Source: Arcobacter sp.
GTDB taxonomy: Bacteria > Campylobacterota > Campylobacteria > Campylobacterales > Arcobacteraceae
DNA length: 64,000 nt
Reading direction: 5' to 3'
NCBI GenBank assembly: GCA_020048055.1
Contig: JAIFNA010000006.1
Location: 154,829-218,828 of the forward strand
How positions within the stretch are numbered: position 1 is the stretch's first letter; each line of letters begins with the position of its first letter. Below, piece after piece: positions 17,669-25,283 of the stretch. A program made the translations under genes and the position numbers. The notes beneath the pieces are model-generated. The model saw only the letters and a list, made by a program, of their open reading frames with translations, searched no databases and was not told the DNA's origin.

Positions 17669-18550
17669 TTAATCTTCGTCAGTAATTTCAATATATTCTA
17701 TTTCCGTTTTAAAATTTTGGTTTTCAATATTCCATATTGATGGAATATCTATTTTTTGACCAATCGATTTTATGTAATTTGGTTTTAAGTCATATATTTC
17801 GTATTTTTCATTGTAAATTGGATTATTTTGACTATCAAGTAAATAAACCTTTAAAATTATAGTTGAAAGTATTTCATTGGTTTTGTTTTTAATTTCTGCG
17901 AAAAAGCCATAACCATCATATTTAGCTTCCGAAACAGTTGGATTTATAATTGTAATTAGATTTTTATCAATATTTTTAGCTTTTATCGTATTTTCGATAA
18001 GTTTAATGGTTTTTTGTTCATCATCTTTATTAAAATCTTCAATTTTCAATAGCTCTAAATATTCATTTAATAATTTGAGTTTTTTGTCATAATCGTGAAT
18101 TATTTTATCACCATATGAATAAATTAACATATCTTGTAATTTAAAAATTCTGTCAATATTATTTTTACTTTTTTCTTCTTCTTGTTTTGATTTAAACTTG
18201 AAATTTAGAAACCATCGTTGATTTACATTAATTATATCCCAAGTTAATGAATCGGTTTCAAATGTTTTTTTGTCTGTAAAAGTTAATTTTAATTCACCAT
18301 AATCATCTTTTATGTTATTTAATTTCCCTGTAAGTTTCTTATTTCTTAATTTTTTTATTCCTTTTTTGAATTCAAAGCAAAAATCATTCATTGATTTTTT
18401 CGTCCTGTCTTGATGTGATAAAAAGTTATAAAAAGTCTTACAATTTTGATTCTCCAAAGATTGTATTACACCATTTATTAGTGCTTGTGCTTGATGGTCT
18501 TTTGCATTTAGCGATATAAAAAATACAAATATTAATAATATTTTTTTCAT
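17669..18550 (-). CDS. Uncharacterised secreted protein
   Basis: I do not recognise a named family. The 293-aa product has a clear signal peptide (M-K-K-I-L-L-I-F-V-F-F-I-S-L-N-A). It then has a domain of about residues 20-120 with Cys at about 37 and 58 and a beta-rich second half, a charged helical stretch (about 120-200), and a C-terminal beta domain (about 205-293) with a V-Y-L-L-D-S-Q-N-N-P-I segment reminiscent of FxLYD domains. AAGGTGAC precedes ATG 18550. It lies between the two ars units on the same strand and ends 13 bp before the arsP operator, so it is not part of the arsP transcript. Its AT content is somewhat higher than that of its neighbours, possibly a sign of insertion. Confidence 0.7.
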   Translation of the reverse strand: MKKILLIFVFFISLNAKDHQAQALINGVIQSLENQNCKTFYNFLSHQDRTKKSMNDFCFEFKKGIKKLRNKKLTGKLNNIKDDYGELKLTFTDKKTFETDSLTWDIINVNQRWFLNFKFKSKQEEEKSKNNIDRIFKLQDMLIYSYGDKIIHDYDKKLKLLNEYLELLKIEDFNKDDEQKTIKLIENTIKAKNIDKNLITIINPTVSEAKYDGYGFFAEIKNKTNEILSTIILKVYLLDSQNNPIYNEKYEIYDLKPNYIKSIGQKIDIPSIWNIENQNFKTEIEYIEITDED

Positions 18551-18778
18551 AATGTCACCTTATATAATTATTTATTAGATAGACATTGTATGTAAAACAT
18601 ACTGAAAATCAAACCTTTTTGCACTACTTCCCATCCTCCTTTATGGGAATCCATACAGCAAAAATAACTTTCGTTTGATGATGTCGTAGTATGGTACAGA
18701 TTGATTTCTTTCACTCGTTCACAGTTTTGGATGTATAAGTTCACAAACATATGGCACTCTTCAGAGGAGAACTAAAGA
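18551..18778. other. Non-coding spacer with a hairpin whose loop matches the anti-Shine-Dalgarno
   Basis: At 18628-18649 a 7-bp stem TTCCCAT/ATGGGAA encloses the loop CCTCCTTT, identical to the 3' end of bacterial 16S rRNA. On the minus strand the loop reads AAAGGAGG. A 60-codon minus-strand frame (18568-18750) spans it, but its start has no ribosome binding site. A GTG 10 nt after AAAGGAGG would give an 18-residue peptide ending 17 bp before the secreted-protein gene, conceivably a leader peptide. Function unknown. Confidence 0.35.
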
Positions 18779-19000
18779 GTGCAAGATGCAAACAGATATG
18801 TTATGACTATGAAAGTAAGCATTAAAGAGCAGTATCTTGATAAATTTCATGACTTTGTAAAGTCGATACCCAAAGATGGTATTGAAATCGATACTTTTGA
18901 AGGTGATGCTATCTCTTTTGAAGAAGCAAAAATAAAAGTAGAAAAAGCTATAAATAATATCTCACTTCATCAAGGAATAGAACTAAATAGTGCTTTCTAA
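18779..19000 (+). CDS. Small antitoxin-like protein, no partner seen
   Basis: The product is 73 aa from GTG 18779, which follows AGAGGAGA at a suitable distance. In-frame ATGs at 18803 and 18809 would give shorter forms beginning M-K-V-S-I-K-E-Q-Y, which looks like a natural start but lacks a ribosome binding site. The sequence, with K-F-H-D-F-V-K-S-I-P-K-D-G-I-E-I-D and S-F-E-E-A-K-I-K-V-E-K-A-I, resembles small antitoxins of RelB/Phd-like systems. No toxin gene follows directly; the next TA pair starts 109 bp downstream. It may be a solitary antitoxin or a remnant. Confidence 0.5.
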   Translation: MQDANRYVMTMKVSIKEQYLDKFHDFVKSIPKDGIEIDTFEGDAISFEEAKIKVEKAINNISLHQGIELNSAF

Positions 19001-19109
19001 ATTGTAATAAATATCATCCCCTCAAGACAAATGAACAAAAAAGTCCAATATTTCGAGAGAGTTTCTTTTTATTTTTTGGTACAATAATAAAAATTAAAAG
19101 GGGTCTAAT

Positions 19110-19328
19110 TTGTTTGCAATTAATATAAATAATCCAGAAATAGAAAAATTTATAAGTGAAGAATTTAAAAATGATGAAAATACTTTGCTTGATAAGTTTG
19201 TTGAATTTATTAGATTTCAAAAAATAAAAAAAGATGTAGAGATTGCAAATTTAGAATTTGACAATGGAGATTTTTTAGATATAGATAGTGCTTTTTTAGA
19301 AGTTACAAGTAAATATGTCAGAAATTAA
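19110..19328 (+). CDS. Antitoxin of a ParE-type toxin-antitoxin pair
   Basis: This 72-aa acidic, helical protein has K-F-I-S-E-E-F-K-N-D and F-V-E-F-I-R-F-Q-K-I-K-K. It starts at TTG 19110, preceded by AAAAGGGG at 19096-19103. A TACAAT at 19080-19085 is a candidate -10 box. The 3' end overlaps the toxin frame by 14 bp, the usual arrangement. Such antitoxins bind and neutralise the ParE/RelE partner and repress their own promoter. The function is inferred mainly from the partner. Confidence 0.75.
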   Translation: MFAININNPEIEKFISEEFKNDENTLLDKFVEFIRFQKIKKDVEIANLEFDNGDFLDIDSAFLEVTSKYVRN

Positions 19329-19611
19329 AACCATAATTTTTTCAAAAAGAGCTATTTTAAGGCTTAAAAATATTGCTGATTTTATTTACAAAAAGAGTTT
19401 ATCAAATGAAATCACAGTTCATTATATAAATAGATTAAAAGCCTATATTTCTTCAATGCTCTTATCATTTCCAGAATCTGGTAGAAAAGCAGATGAATTT
19501 GGAAAAGATGTAAGAAAACTAGTATATCAAGGATATTCAATTTTGTATAAAATCAATTTAGATAAAGAAAGAATTGAGATTTTTACAATATATAGAGAAA
19601 ATTTACCCTAA
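19315..19611 (+). CDS. RelE/ParE-family toxin
   Basis: The 98-aa protein has the family pattern: F-S-K-R-A-I-L-R-L-K-N-I-A-D-F-I-Y at the N terminus, F-P-E-S-G-R-K-A-D-E near the middle and V-Y-Q-G-Y-S-I-L-Y-K-I ... I-E-I-F-T-I-Y-R-E at the C terminus, close to ParE toxins that poison DNA gyrase. RelE-type mRNA cleavage cannot be excluded. It overlaps the antitoxin gene and runs opposite to the surrounding ars genes. Confidence 0.85.
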   Translation: MSEIKTIIFSKRAILRLKNIADFIYKKSLSNEITVHYINRLKAYISSMLLSFPESGRKADEFGKDVRKLVYQGYSILYKINLDKERIEIFTIYRENLP

Positions 19612-19620
19612 TCATAATGC

Positions 19621-19662
19621 AAAAAACTTTCGCTAGTTCCCAATGTCAACATTGGGGACTAG
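19621..19662 (-). terminator. Long hairpin, probable terminator of the arsC-thioredoxin unit
   Basis: A near-perfect 14-bp stem (19633-19646 with 19649-19662, one T-G wobble) is followed on the minus strand by CGAAAG and six T (19626-19621). It lies 55 bp downstream of the small thioredoxin stop and just past the toxin stop on the other strand. The T run is offset from the stem, which lowers confidence. Confidence 0.55.
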
Positions 19663-19717
19663 AGCAAATATCAAAAAACAATCTACTTGAGAATGTTTTT
19701 AGCCAGTCAAACATAGA

Positions 19718-19954
19718 CTATTTTTGCCCCATCAATGCTATCACTTCATCCACACTCAAAAGTTTTCCAGTACTTTTGACAACTCCATCGATTACAAGAG
19801 CAGGGGTGCTAAGTATATTGTATTTCATAATATCCATGATGTCATCGACTTTGACAACCTGATGAAACCCACCAACTTTTGCAACTGCTTGTTTCGTTAC
19901 CTCTTCAAGTGCTTTACATTTTGCACAGCCTGTCCCTAATATCTCTAATTTCAT
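19718..19954 (-). CDS. Small redox-active disulfide (thioredoxin-like) protein
   Basis: The 78-aa protein has a C10-A-K-C13 active site after M-K-L-E-I-L-G-T-G and the cis-proline region S-T-P-A-L-V-I-D-G. It belongs to the short thioredoxin-fold family often found next to ars permease and arsenate reductase genes. It may reduce ArsC, which forms a disulfide during catalysis; that role is inferred from its place 1 nt after arsC. GGAGTTTGAG precedes the ATG. Confidence 0.85.
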   Translation of the reverse strand: MKLEILGTGCAKCKALEEVTKQAVAKVGGFHQVVKVDDIMDIMKYNILSTPALVIDGVVKSTGKLLSVDEVIALMGQK

Positions 19955-19955
19955 C

Positions 19956-20357
19956 TCAAACTCCTAATGCTTTTTGCACAGCTGGAAGTAAAACTTCCTC
20001 TATCTCTTTATAAGTGGTTTCAAATGCCTCAAACCCTTTTCCATCTGGATCAACAAATCCTATATGGATTTTTGGAATTGGGCGTGGAAACATTGGACAA
20101 GTTTGAGAAGCATGGTCACAAACGGTTACCACCAAATCAAACTCTTCATCTATAAGAGTATCAAGTGTTTTTGAGTGATACTCTTCTTTCCAAATCCCTT
20201 TTTCCTCTAAAAGTTTTTTTGCATTTGGATTTACTTTTCCGCTTGCTTTTACACCACTACTTTTGGCTATCACACCATCAAGTTTTGCATTGATTAAGGC
20301 TTCTGCGATAATGCTTCGGCAACTATTTCCTGTACATAAAACTAATACTTTTTTCAT
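19956..20357 (-). CDS. arsC: Thioredoxin-coupled arsenate reductase
   Basis: ArsC reduces arsenate to arsenite for export by ArsB. The 133-aa product is of the low-molecular-weight phosphatase type: C8-T-G-N-S-C13-R-S is the P-loop with the nucleophile, and C80 and C87 in V-C-D-H-A-S-Q-T-C-P are the redox pair that passes the disulfide to thioredoxin. K-S-S-G is also conserved. An AAAAGGAGAAAAAAG leader supplies the ribosome binding site. It is 154 bp downstream of arsB, with a hairpin element in between. Confidence 0.93.
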   Translation of the reverse strand: MKKVLVLCTGNSCRSIIAEALINAKLDGVIAKSSGVKASGKVNPNAKKLLEEKGIWKEEYHSKTLDTLIDEEFDLVVTVCDHASQTCPMFPRPIPKIHIGFVDPDGKGFEAFETTYKEIEEVLLPAVQKALGV

Positions 20358-20420
20358 CTTTTTTCTCCTTTTATTAATAAATTATTCAAGTTATTAGCTA
20401 TTTATATTTATTTTATTCAC

Positions 20421-20480
20421 TAAGGCTTCACCATGGGTACCCCAAACCTAAAAGGTTTGACCCTAAGGTTGCAGAATCGT
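20421..20480 (-). other. Hairpin element between arsB and arsC
   Basis: A perfect 7-bp stem CAAACCT/AGGTTTG (20443-20449, 20453-20459) with a 3-nt loop is flanked by GGGT (20435-20438) and ACCC (20460-20463), which extend the pairing. Partial direct repeats CTAAGG lie at 20420 and 20463. There is no T run, so it is not a standard terminator. It could be an mRNA processing or stabilising structure that sets the arsB:arsC ratio, or a remnant of a small repeat. Confidence 0.45.
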
Positions 20481-20511
20481 TCATAAAATAATTTTAAACA
20501 TCTGAACTATC

Positions 20512-21774
20512 TCAAATGACTACCCACAATGACACCAAAACTACAAAAAGAATCGGTGGCGTAACCAATAAGCCAAATTTACTATATTCCCAAAAACTTA
20601 TACTAACCCCTTTCCCAGCCAAAACATGAAGCCATAGAAGTGTAGCAAGGCTACCAAAAGGGGTCATTTTTGGTCCAAGATTACACCCGATAATATTTGC
20701 ATAAGCTAAAGCTTGATTGGAAGCGTCAACCAACGCTATATCCATAATCATAACTGTTGGCATATTGTTCATGATAGCGCTTAAAATAGCACTAATAAAT
20801 CCAGTCCCAACAATAGCAACAAAGTTTCCATAAGTTGATAAATCTTTTAAAATAATAGATAGATAATCGGTTAATCCACCATTTTTTAATCCATAAACAA
20901 CAATATAAAGTCCAATGCTAAACCAAACAACTTGCCAAGGTGCATTTTTAATTATCTCTTTTGGGCTAACTGTTTTAGTAAAACTAGCAATCATCAAAAA
21001 CAAAATAGCCCCACCTAAAGCAAATAAACTAATTGGTAGATGGTAAGCATCCCCTATAAAATAAGCCATTAGTAATAAGGCTAAAAAAATCCACGAGATA
21101 TAAAAAAGTGGTTTGCTTTTCAAAACATCATCTGGATTTGAAAGTAAGTTAATGTCGATTGTGTCTGGAATATTCTTTTTTAAGAATAACCATAAAACTA
21201 AAATAGAGATAGCAACACTTACGATATATGGGACAATCATAACACTCAAGTATTGAGCAAATCCAATCGCAAAATAATTAGCTGTTACTATATTTGTAAG
21301 ATTTGAAAAAACAAATGGAAGAGATGCGCTATCACTTATAAATCCGCCAGCAAGTAAAAATGCTAAAATCGTTTTTCCATTTAGTTTTAAAATCTTCATT
21401 TTTGATAACAAAATCGGAGTTAAAATCAAAGCAGCACCATCATTCGCAAAGAGTGCTGAAACAAAAGCACCTAAAAGCAAAGCATAAACAAACATCAAGT
21501 GCCCATTACCCCTTGATAGTTTTGCCATTTTTATAGCACACCATTCAAAAAAGCCTATCTCATCAAGCACCATAGAAAGGATGATGATACCAATAAATGC
21601 TAAAGTTGCATCCCAAACAATTCTAGTAACTTCTAAGACATCTATAAAATCAACAGTTCCAACAATCAGTGAAATAATTGCTCCAAAAATTGCAATTGTT
21701 CCAATTTGAGCCCCTTTTGGTTGGGTTATTATTAAAATTAGCGTTGATAAAAATATTACAATTGGTAATAACAT
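20512..21774 (-). CDS. arsB: Arsenite efflux permease ArsB
   Basis: ArsB is an inner-membrane carrier that expels arsenite using the proton gradient. The 420-aa product has about 12 hydrophobic segments. It shows family segments: F-A-N-D-G-A-A-L-I-L-T-P near residue 110, S-D-S-A-S-L-P-F-V-F-S-N-L-T-N near residue 150, and the C-terminal M-N-N-M-P-T-V and N-L-G-P-K-M-T-P-F-G-S-L-A-T. No ArsA ATPase is nearby, so it probably works alone. The palindrome at 21823 lies 49 bp upstream, implying control by ArsR. Confidence 0.92.
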   Translation of the reverse strand: MLLPIVIFLSTLILIITQPKGAQIGTIAIFGAIISLIVGTVDFIDVLEVTRIVWDATLAFIGIIILSMVLDEIGFFEWCAIKMAKLSRGNGHLMFVYALLLGAFVSALFANDGAALILTPILLSKMKILKLNGKTILAFLLAGGFISDSASLPFVFSNLTNIVTANYFAIGFAQYLSVMIVPYIVSVAISILVLWLFLKKNIPDTIDINLLSNPDDVLKSKPLFYISWIFLALLLMAYFIGDAYHLPISLFALGGAILFLMIASFTKTVSPKEIIKNAPWQVVWFSIGLYIVVYGLKNGGLTDYLSIILKDLSTYGNFVAIVGTGFISAILSAIMNNMPTVMIMDIALVDASNQALAYANIIGCNLGPKMTPFGSLATLLWLHVLAGKGVSISFWEYSKFGLLVTPPILFVVLVSLWVVI

Positions 21775-21822
21775 CTTTGCTCCTTAGTTTTGATGGTGGA
21801 GTTTAGCTTAAAAATGGTTACA

Positions 21823-21839
21823 TATCAAGATATATTGAT
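21823..21839. promoter_or_regulatory. Candidate ArsR operator of arsB
   Basis: The 17-bp TATCAAGATATATTGAT is identical to the one upstream of arsP. Here the dyad extends to a fully symmetrical ACATATCAA-GATATA-TTGATATGT (21820-21843). The spacing to the start codon (48-49 bp) is the same in both units. Confidence 0.75.
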
Positions 21840-21921
21840 ATGTAAAAATGTTTTAGTTCTCTAAAATCGTTTTGCGTGAAGTATTAAACAAATTTTAATA
21901 CTCTTTTATGTATATTTCCAT

Positions 21922-22025
21922 CGCTTCTCTTAGACCTTTGCAATTGCATTTAAAGTCAAGTCCCCAGGGTAGGAATACAGCAAGGAAACTTTTTTTGTGG
22001 TGTGCTTTGGTATCTGGGAGGGGTA
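21922..22025 (+). ncRNA. ffs: Bacterial signal recognition particle RNA (4.5S)
   Basis: The domain IV core is explicit: CAGG at 21965-21968, then GTA-GGAA-TAC (21969-21978, a GGAA tetraloop on a 3-bp stem), then AGCA at 21979-21982, the Ffh-binding asymmetric loop seen in E. coli 4.5S RNA as CAGG-UCC-GGAA-GGA-AGCA. Outward pairing continues: AAGTCC with GG..ACTT, GCA with TGC, CC with GG, AGA with TCT, and CTTCTCTT (21924-21931) with GGGAGGGG (22016-22023). About 104 nt fits the short SRP RNA type. TATATT at 21911-21916 is a candidate -10 box. Exact ends are estimated from pairing. The RNA works with Ffh to target inner-membrane proteins. Confidence 0.85.
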
Positions 22026-22067
22026 CTTTTATCTTCAAATAAATCCAAAAATAACGTACTTATAGAA

Positions 22068-22487
22068 TTAATTTAAAGGGTAGTTTTCGCTTTTTATCCC
22101 ATTTTTGATAAGTTCACTACAAACATCACCAGCACTTTCATCAACAACTAAATTGATAGTTGCATTTTCAACTGTTATTTTTACACAATCTTTACTGCCA
22201 ATTTTATAGCTTACTTCTTTATCTGCTATATTCCAAACTGATGAGTTTAGATTTACACTGTCACTAATTTTGTCTATTTTTTTATTTACAATGTAGTAAC
22301 TTTGCAGTGATGAGATTACAGTTTTTATATCATTGCTAATAGTTGAAGTTGAGGCTTTTTCATTTATTCCCATAAGTTTTGGCAAGGCAAATGAGGCGAT
22401 TATTCCAATCACAACAATAACAAAAATAAGTTCAATCAGTGAGAAACCATTTTTAAATTTTAATTTTTTATTGTTGTGAGCTTTCAT
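22068..22487 (-). CDS. Type II/IV pilin-like protein with prepilin N terminus
   Basis: The 139-aa product has a short basic leader and the prepilin cleavage and methylation motif K-N-G14/F15-S-L-I-E19-L-I-F-V-I-V-V-I-G-I, with Glu at mature position 5. The C-terminal globular part contains two cysteines (D-C-V and V-C-S) that may form the D-region disulfide of pilins and pseudopilins. It needs a PilD-type peptidase, not seen here. It starts 3 nt after the aroG stop, an unusual place for a pilin gene. It could be a minor pilin or a pseudopilin. Confidence 0.85.
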   Translation of the reverse strand: MKAHNNKKLKFKNGFSLIELIFVIVVIGIIASFALPKLMGINEKASTSTISNDIKTVISSLQSYYIVNKKIDKISDSVNLNSSVWNIADKEVSYKIGSKDCVKITVENATINLVVDESAGDVCSELIKNGIKSENYPLN

Positions 22488-22490
22488 TTT

Positions 22491-23843
22491 TTATCTCGCT
22501 TCTTTTAGTGTTTCAGCAATCATAAATGCCAATTCTAAAGCTTGGTCTGCATTTAATCTTGGGTCACATTGAGTGTGGTATCTGCTTGTTAAATCTTCAG
22601 TAGTGATGTTACAACTAGCACTTCCTGTGCATTCTGTTACATCTTGCCCTGTCATCTCAAGGTGGATGCCACCAGCAACACTACCCTGCGCTTTATGGAT
22701 TTGGAAGAATTGTTTTACTTCACTTAAAATATTTGCAAAATCTCTTGTTTTGTAACCATTTGATGCTTTTTCAACATTTCCGTGCATTGGGTCACATGAC
22801 CAAACAATTTTTTTACCTTCTTTTTCAACTCTTCTTAAAAGTTTTGGGAAAATATCAGCAACTTTAGAAGCACCCATTCTAACAATCAGATTTAATCTTC
22901 CAGCTTCATTATTTGGGTTTAATGCATCGATTAATCTAATAAGTTCATCTTCATCCATAGATGGTCCAACTTTACAACCAATTGGATTTTTTATCCCTCT
23001 GAAATACTCAATGTGGGCATCATTTAAACCTCTAGTTCGATCTCCAATCCAAAGCATATGAGCGCTACAATCATACCAATCATTCGTAAGGCTATCTTTT
23101 CTTGTTAAAGCTTCCTCATAATTTAAAAGTAAAGCTTCATGAGAGGTATAAAGTACAGTTTCACTTAGTTGTGGAGTGTTTTGTGATGTTATTCCACACG
23201 ATTCCATAAATCTTAAAGCATCAGATATTTTAGTTGCTAATTCATCATATTTTTCACCTAAAGTATGGTCCTTCATATATGTTAAATTCCATTTGTGAAC
23301 TTTGTGAAGGTCTGCCATTCCACCTCTTGCGAACGCTCTTAAAAGATTTAGTGTTGCTGCACTTTGATTGTATGCTTTTAGAAGTTTTTTTGGATTTGGG
23401 TTTCTTGATTTAAAATCAGCGTCGATATCATTGATGATGTCACCTCTATAACTTGGATACTCAACACCATTTATTATTTCAGTATCGCTACTTCGTGGTT
23501 TTGCAAATTGTCCTGCAATTCTTCCCACTTTAACAACAGGTTTTCCACCACTAAAAGTCATAACAACTGCCATTTGCATCATAACTTGAAAAAGTGACTT
23601 GATGTTCCCAGCATTAAAAGCGTTAAAACTTTCAGCACAATCCCCACCTTGAAGTAAAAATGCTTTTCCGTTTGCTACATCTGCTAGGCTTGATTTTAGT
23701 CTTCTAGCCTCTTCTGCAAAGATAAGCGGAGGGTAAGATGCTAATTCTTTTTCAACTTTTTTTAGTTTTTTCTTATCATCATAAGTGGGTTGTTGTTTGA
23801 TTGGAAAATCTCTCCAACTGTTTGGCGTCCATAATTTTTCCAT
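22491..23843 (-). CDS. aroG: Class II 3-deoxy-D-arabino-heptulosonate 7-phosphate synthase
   Basis: This enzyme condenses phosphoenolpyruvate with erythrose 4-phosphate, the first step of aromatic amino-acid synthesis. The 450-aa product is of the plant-like class II type: W-T-P-N-S-W-R near the start, Q-G-G-D-C-A-E-S-F with the metal-ligand Cys, [20 protein letters not shown] and D-P-M-H-G-N. It lies 10 nt downstream of tal, whose product makes erythrose 4-phosphate, so the two steps are metabolically linked. Confidence 0.93.
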   Translation of the reverse strand: MEKLWTPNSWRDFPIKQQPTYDDKKKLKKVEKELASYPPLIFAEEARRLKSSLADVANGKAFLLQGGDCAESFNAFNAGNIKSLFQVMMQMAVVMTFSGGKPVVKVGRIAGQFAKPRSSDTEIINGVEYPSYRGDIINDIDADFKSRNPNPKKLLKAYNQSAATLNLLRAFARGGMADLHKVHKWNLTYMKDHTLGEKYDELATKISDALRFMESCGITSQNTPQLSETVLYTSHEALLLNYEEALTRKDSLTNDWYDCSAHMLWIGDRTRGLNDAHIEYFRGIKNPIGCKVGPSMDEDELIRLIDALNPNNEAGRLNLIVRMGASKVADIFPKLLRRVEKEGKKIVWSCDPMHGNVEKASNGYKTRDFANILSEVKQFFQIHKAQGSVAGGIHLEMTGQDVTECTGSASCNITTEDLTSRYHTQCDPRLNADQALELAFMIAETLKEAR

Positions 23844-23853
23844 AATTTTTCCT

Positions 23854-24846
23854 TTATCTTTTTAATTTTTTTAACATTTGAGCAAATGAAACTTTAAAAG
23901 CCTCAAGCCCTTCATTTAAAAGTTTTTCACCTGTTGAGTTTAAATCTATCCCATTTACAAGCAGTTTCGTAAAATACTCATCACACTCATCTTTGCTTAA
24001 AAGATTTGATTTTAAAAATTCATCCCCTTTTATGTACTCTTTTATAGTACTAAGTGGAGCTGTGTTAATTGAGTTTGGATAGATGAGGTGCTTTATGTAG
24101 TAGCTAGCTTCAACGGCATCACCTTTTACTCCAGTGCTAGCAAAAAGAGTTCTTATGCTCGAATTTTCAACACTATTTACTTCATAGTAACACTTTGTAG
24201 CATTTACAATTCCAGCTCTAAAAGGCTCAAGATTTTTTAGTTTTAGAGTATCATCTAACTCTCTATCGAATCTACTTACAAATACAGAAACAACAGCCTT
24301 AACCTCTTTTTTACTTTTTAAAATGCCATTATTAAGTGCTTTTGCGCATTCTAATGCTTGAGTCGGAGTAAAAATTAGGGTTGCATTTACATTTATACCC
24401 ATGGCTGTTAAATTTTCCATTGCGACATATCCAGCATTTGTTGCAGGTATTTTTATCATAACATTTGAACTTCCACATGCCGCAAAAAGTCTTGCACCTT
24501 CCTCGATTGTACCCATGGCATCATCACAAAGTGTTGGGTCAACTTCTATTGAGATAAAGCCATCATCACTATTATTTTCATGAAGTTCACTAAGTAAATC
24601 AGCGGCTCTTTTTATATCAGTTATCGCTAACTCTTCATAAATTCTTTTTCCATCATTCGCTTGAAGCATCATGATTTGTTGAGTGTACGCATCACTACTT
24701 GAGATGGATTGTTCAAAAATGGCCGGATTACTTGTAGCTCCATGGATTGTTTTTGTTTCAATCAGGGTTTTGAATTCATGTTCTAAAAAATCCCTCTCTA
24801 TAAAATCACACCAAATTGAAAAGTTGATTGTTCGTTTAAAATTCAT
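23854..24846 (-). CDS. tal: Transaldolase
   Basis: Transaldolase moves a dihydroxyacetone unit between sugar phosphates in the pentose phosphate pathway and yields erythrose 4-phosphate. The 330-aa product has T-S-N-P-A-I-F-E near the N terminus, V-M-I-K-I-P-A-T (the Schiff-base lysine region is near V-S-V-F-V-S-R-F-D) and [12 protein letters not shown] 24846 is chosen, with AGGAAAA upstream. A longer start at 24873 would overlap the preceding gene by 16 bp. It is in an operon with aroG. Confidence 0.92.
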   Translation of the reverse strand: MNFKRTINFSIWCDFIERDFLEHEFKTLIETKTIHGATSNPAIFEQSISSSDAYTQQIMMLQANDGKRIYEELAITDIKRAADLLSELHENNSDDGFISIEVDPTLCDDAMGTIEEGARLFAACGSSNVMIKIPATNAGYVAMENLTAMGINVNATLIFTPTQALECAKALNNGILKSKKEVKAVVSVFVSRFDRELDDTLKLKNLEPFRAGIVNATKCYYEVNSVENSSIRTLFASTGVKGDAVEASYYIKHLIYPNSINTAPLSTIKEYIKGDEFLKSNLLSKDECDEYFTKLLVNGIDLNSTGEKLLNEGLEAFKVSFAQMLKKLKR

Positions 24847-24857
24847 ATTATTTTTTC

Positions 24858-25187
24858 CTATTTTTGTTTGCAAGTTAAATCTTTAATTACATTGTGTTTG
24901 AAATCCTTGGCAATAAATCCTTTGCATTCTTGATTTGTATCGATATCATTAAAGGTTACAAAATATTTATAGCCTTGTATTTTTGTGTCAACATTTTCAA
25001 ATTGAGTAACACTATAAACCTCCACATGAGTAGTGTTCTTGTACCCCAGTTCTGCTAAAATCTTTTGTGCTTTACCTGATTTCCCTTGTTCACTCAAATA
25101 AAAGATTACAATACCAAGTAGGGCAATTATCGCCATATAAATGTAAGTTTTTCTACTTATTTTTCTTACTTCTATTGTTTCTTCCAC
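24858..25187 (-). CDS. Conserved single-pass membrane protein
   Basis: I do not recognise a functional family. The 109-aa protein has a basic N-terminal stretch, one membrane segment at about 17-33 (Y-M-A-I-I-A-L-L-G-I-V-I-F-Y-L) and a periplasmic part of about 75 residues with two Cys. It is the first gene of the tal-aroG-pilin unit and ends 11 bp before the tal start. It is probably a small envelope protein. Confidence 0.7.
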   Translation of the reverse strand: MEETIEVRKISRKTYIYMAIIALLGIVIFYLSEQGKSGKAQKILAELGYKNTTHVEVYSVTQFENVDTKIQGYKYFVTFNDIDTNQECKGFIAKDFKHNVIKDLTCKQK

Positions 25188-25283
25188 ATAAATCCTTTAT
25201 TTTTTAATCGAATATTATAGCCAAACAAGGGTTAAAAGATATACCTTTGGGAAACATAATCATTTTTAAGCTAGAATGACTTT

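Noticed and set aside
18640..18665. Second SRP-like core near ATGGGAATCCATACAGCA
   Set aside because: It lacks the CAGG 5' side and the 3-bp stem with GGAA tetraloop; only an ACAGCA match is shared.
18568..18750. 60-codon minus-strand frame upstream of the secreted-protein gene
   Set aside because: No ribosome binding site at its start, no recognisable domain, and unusual composition. Only a short internal leader-peptide reading is kept as a possibility.
19617..19939. Plus-strand frames opposite the small thioredoxin gene
   Set aside because: Shadows of a clear C-A-K-C thioredoxin-like gene on the minus strand.
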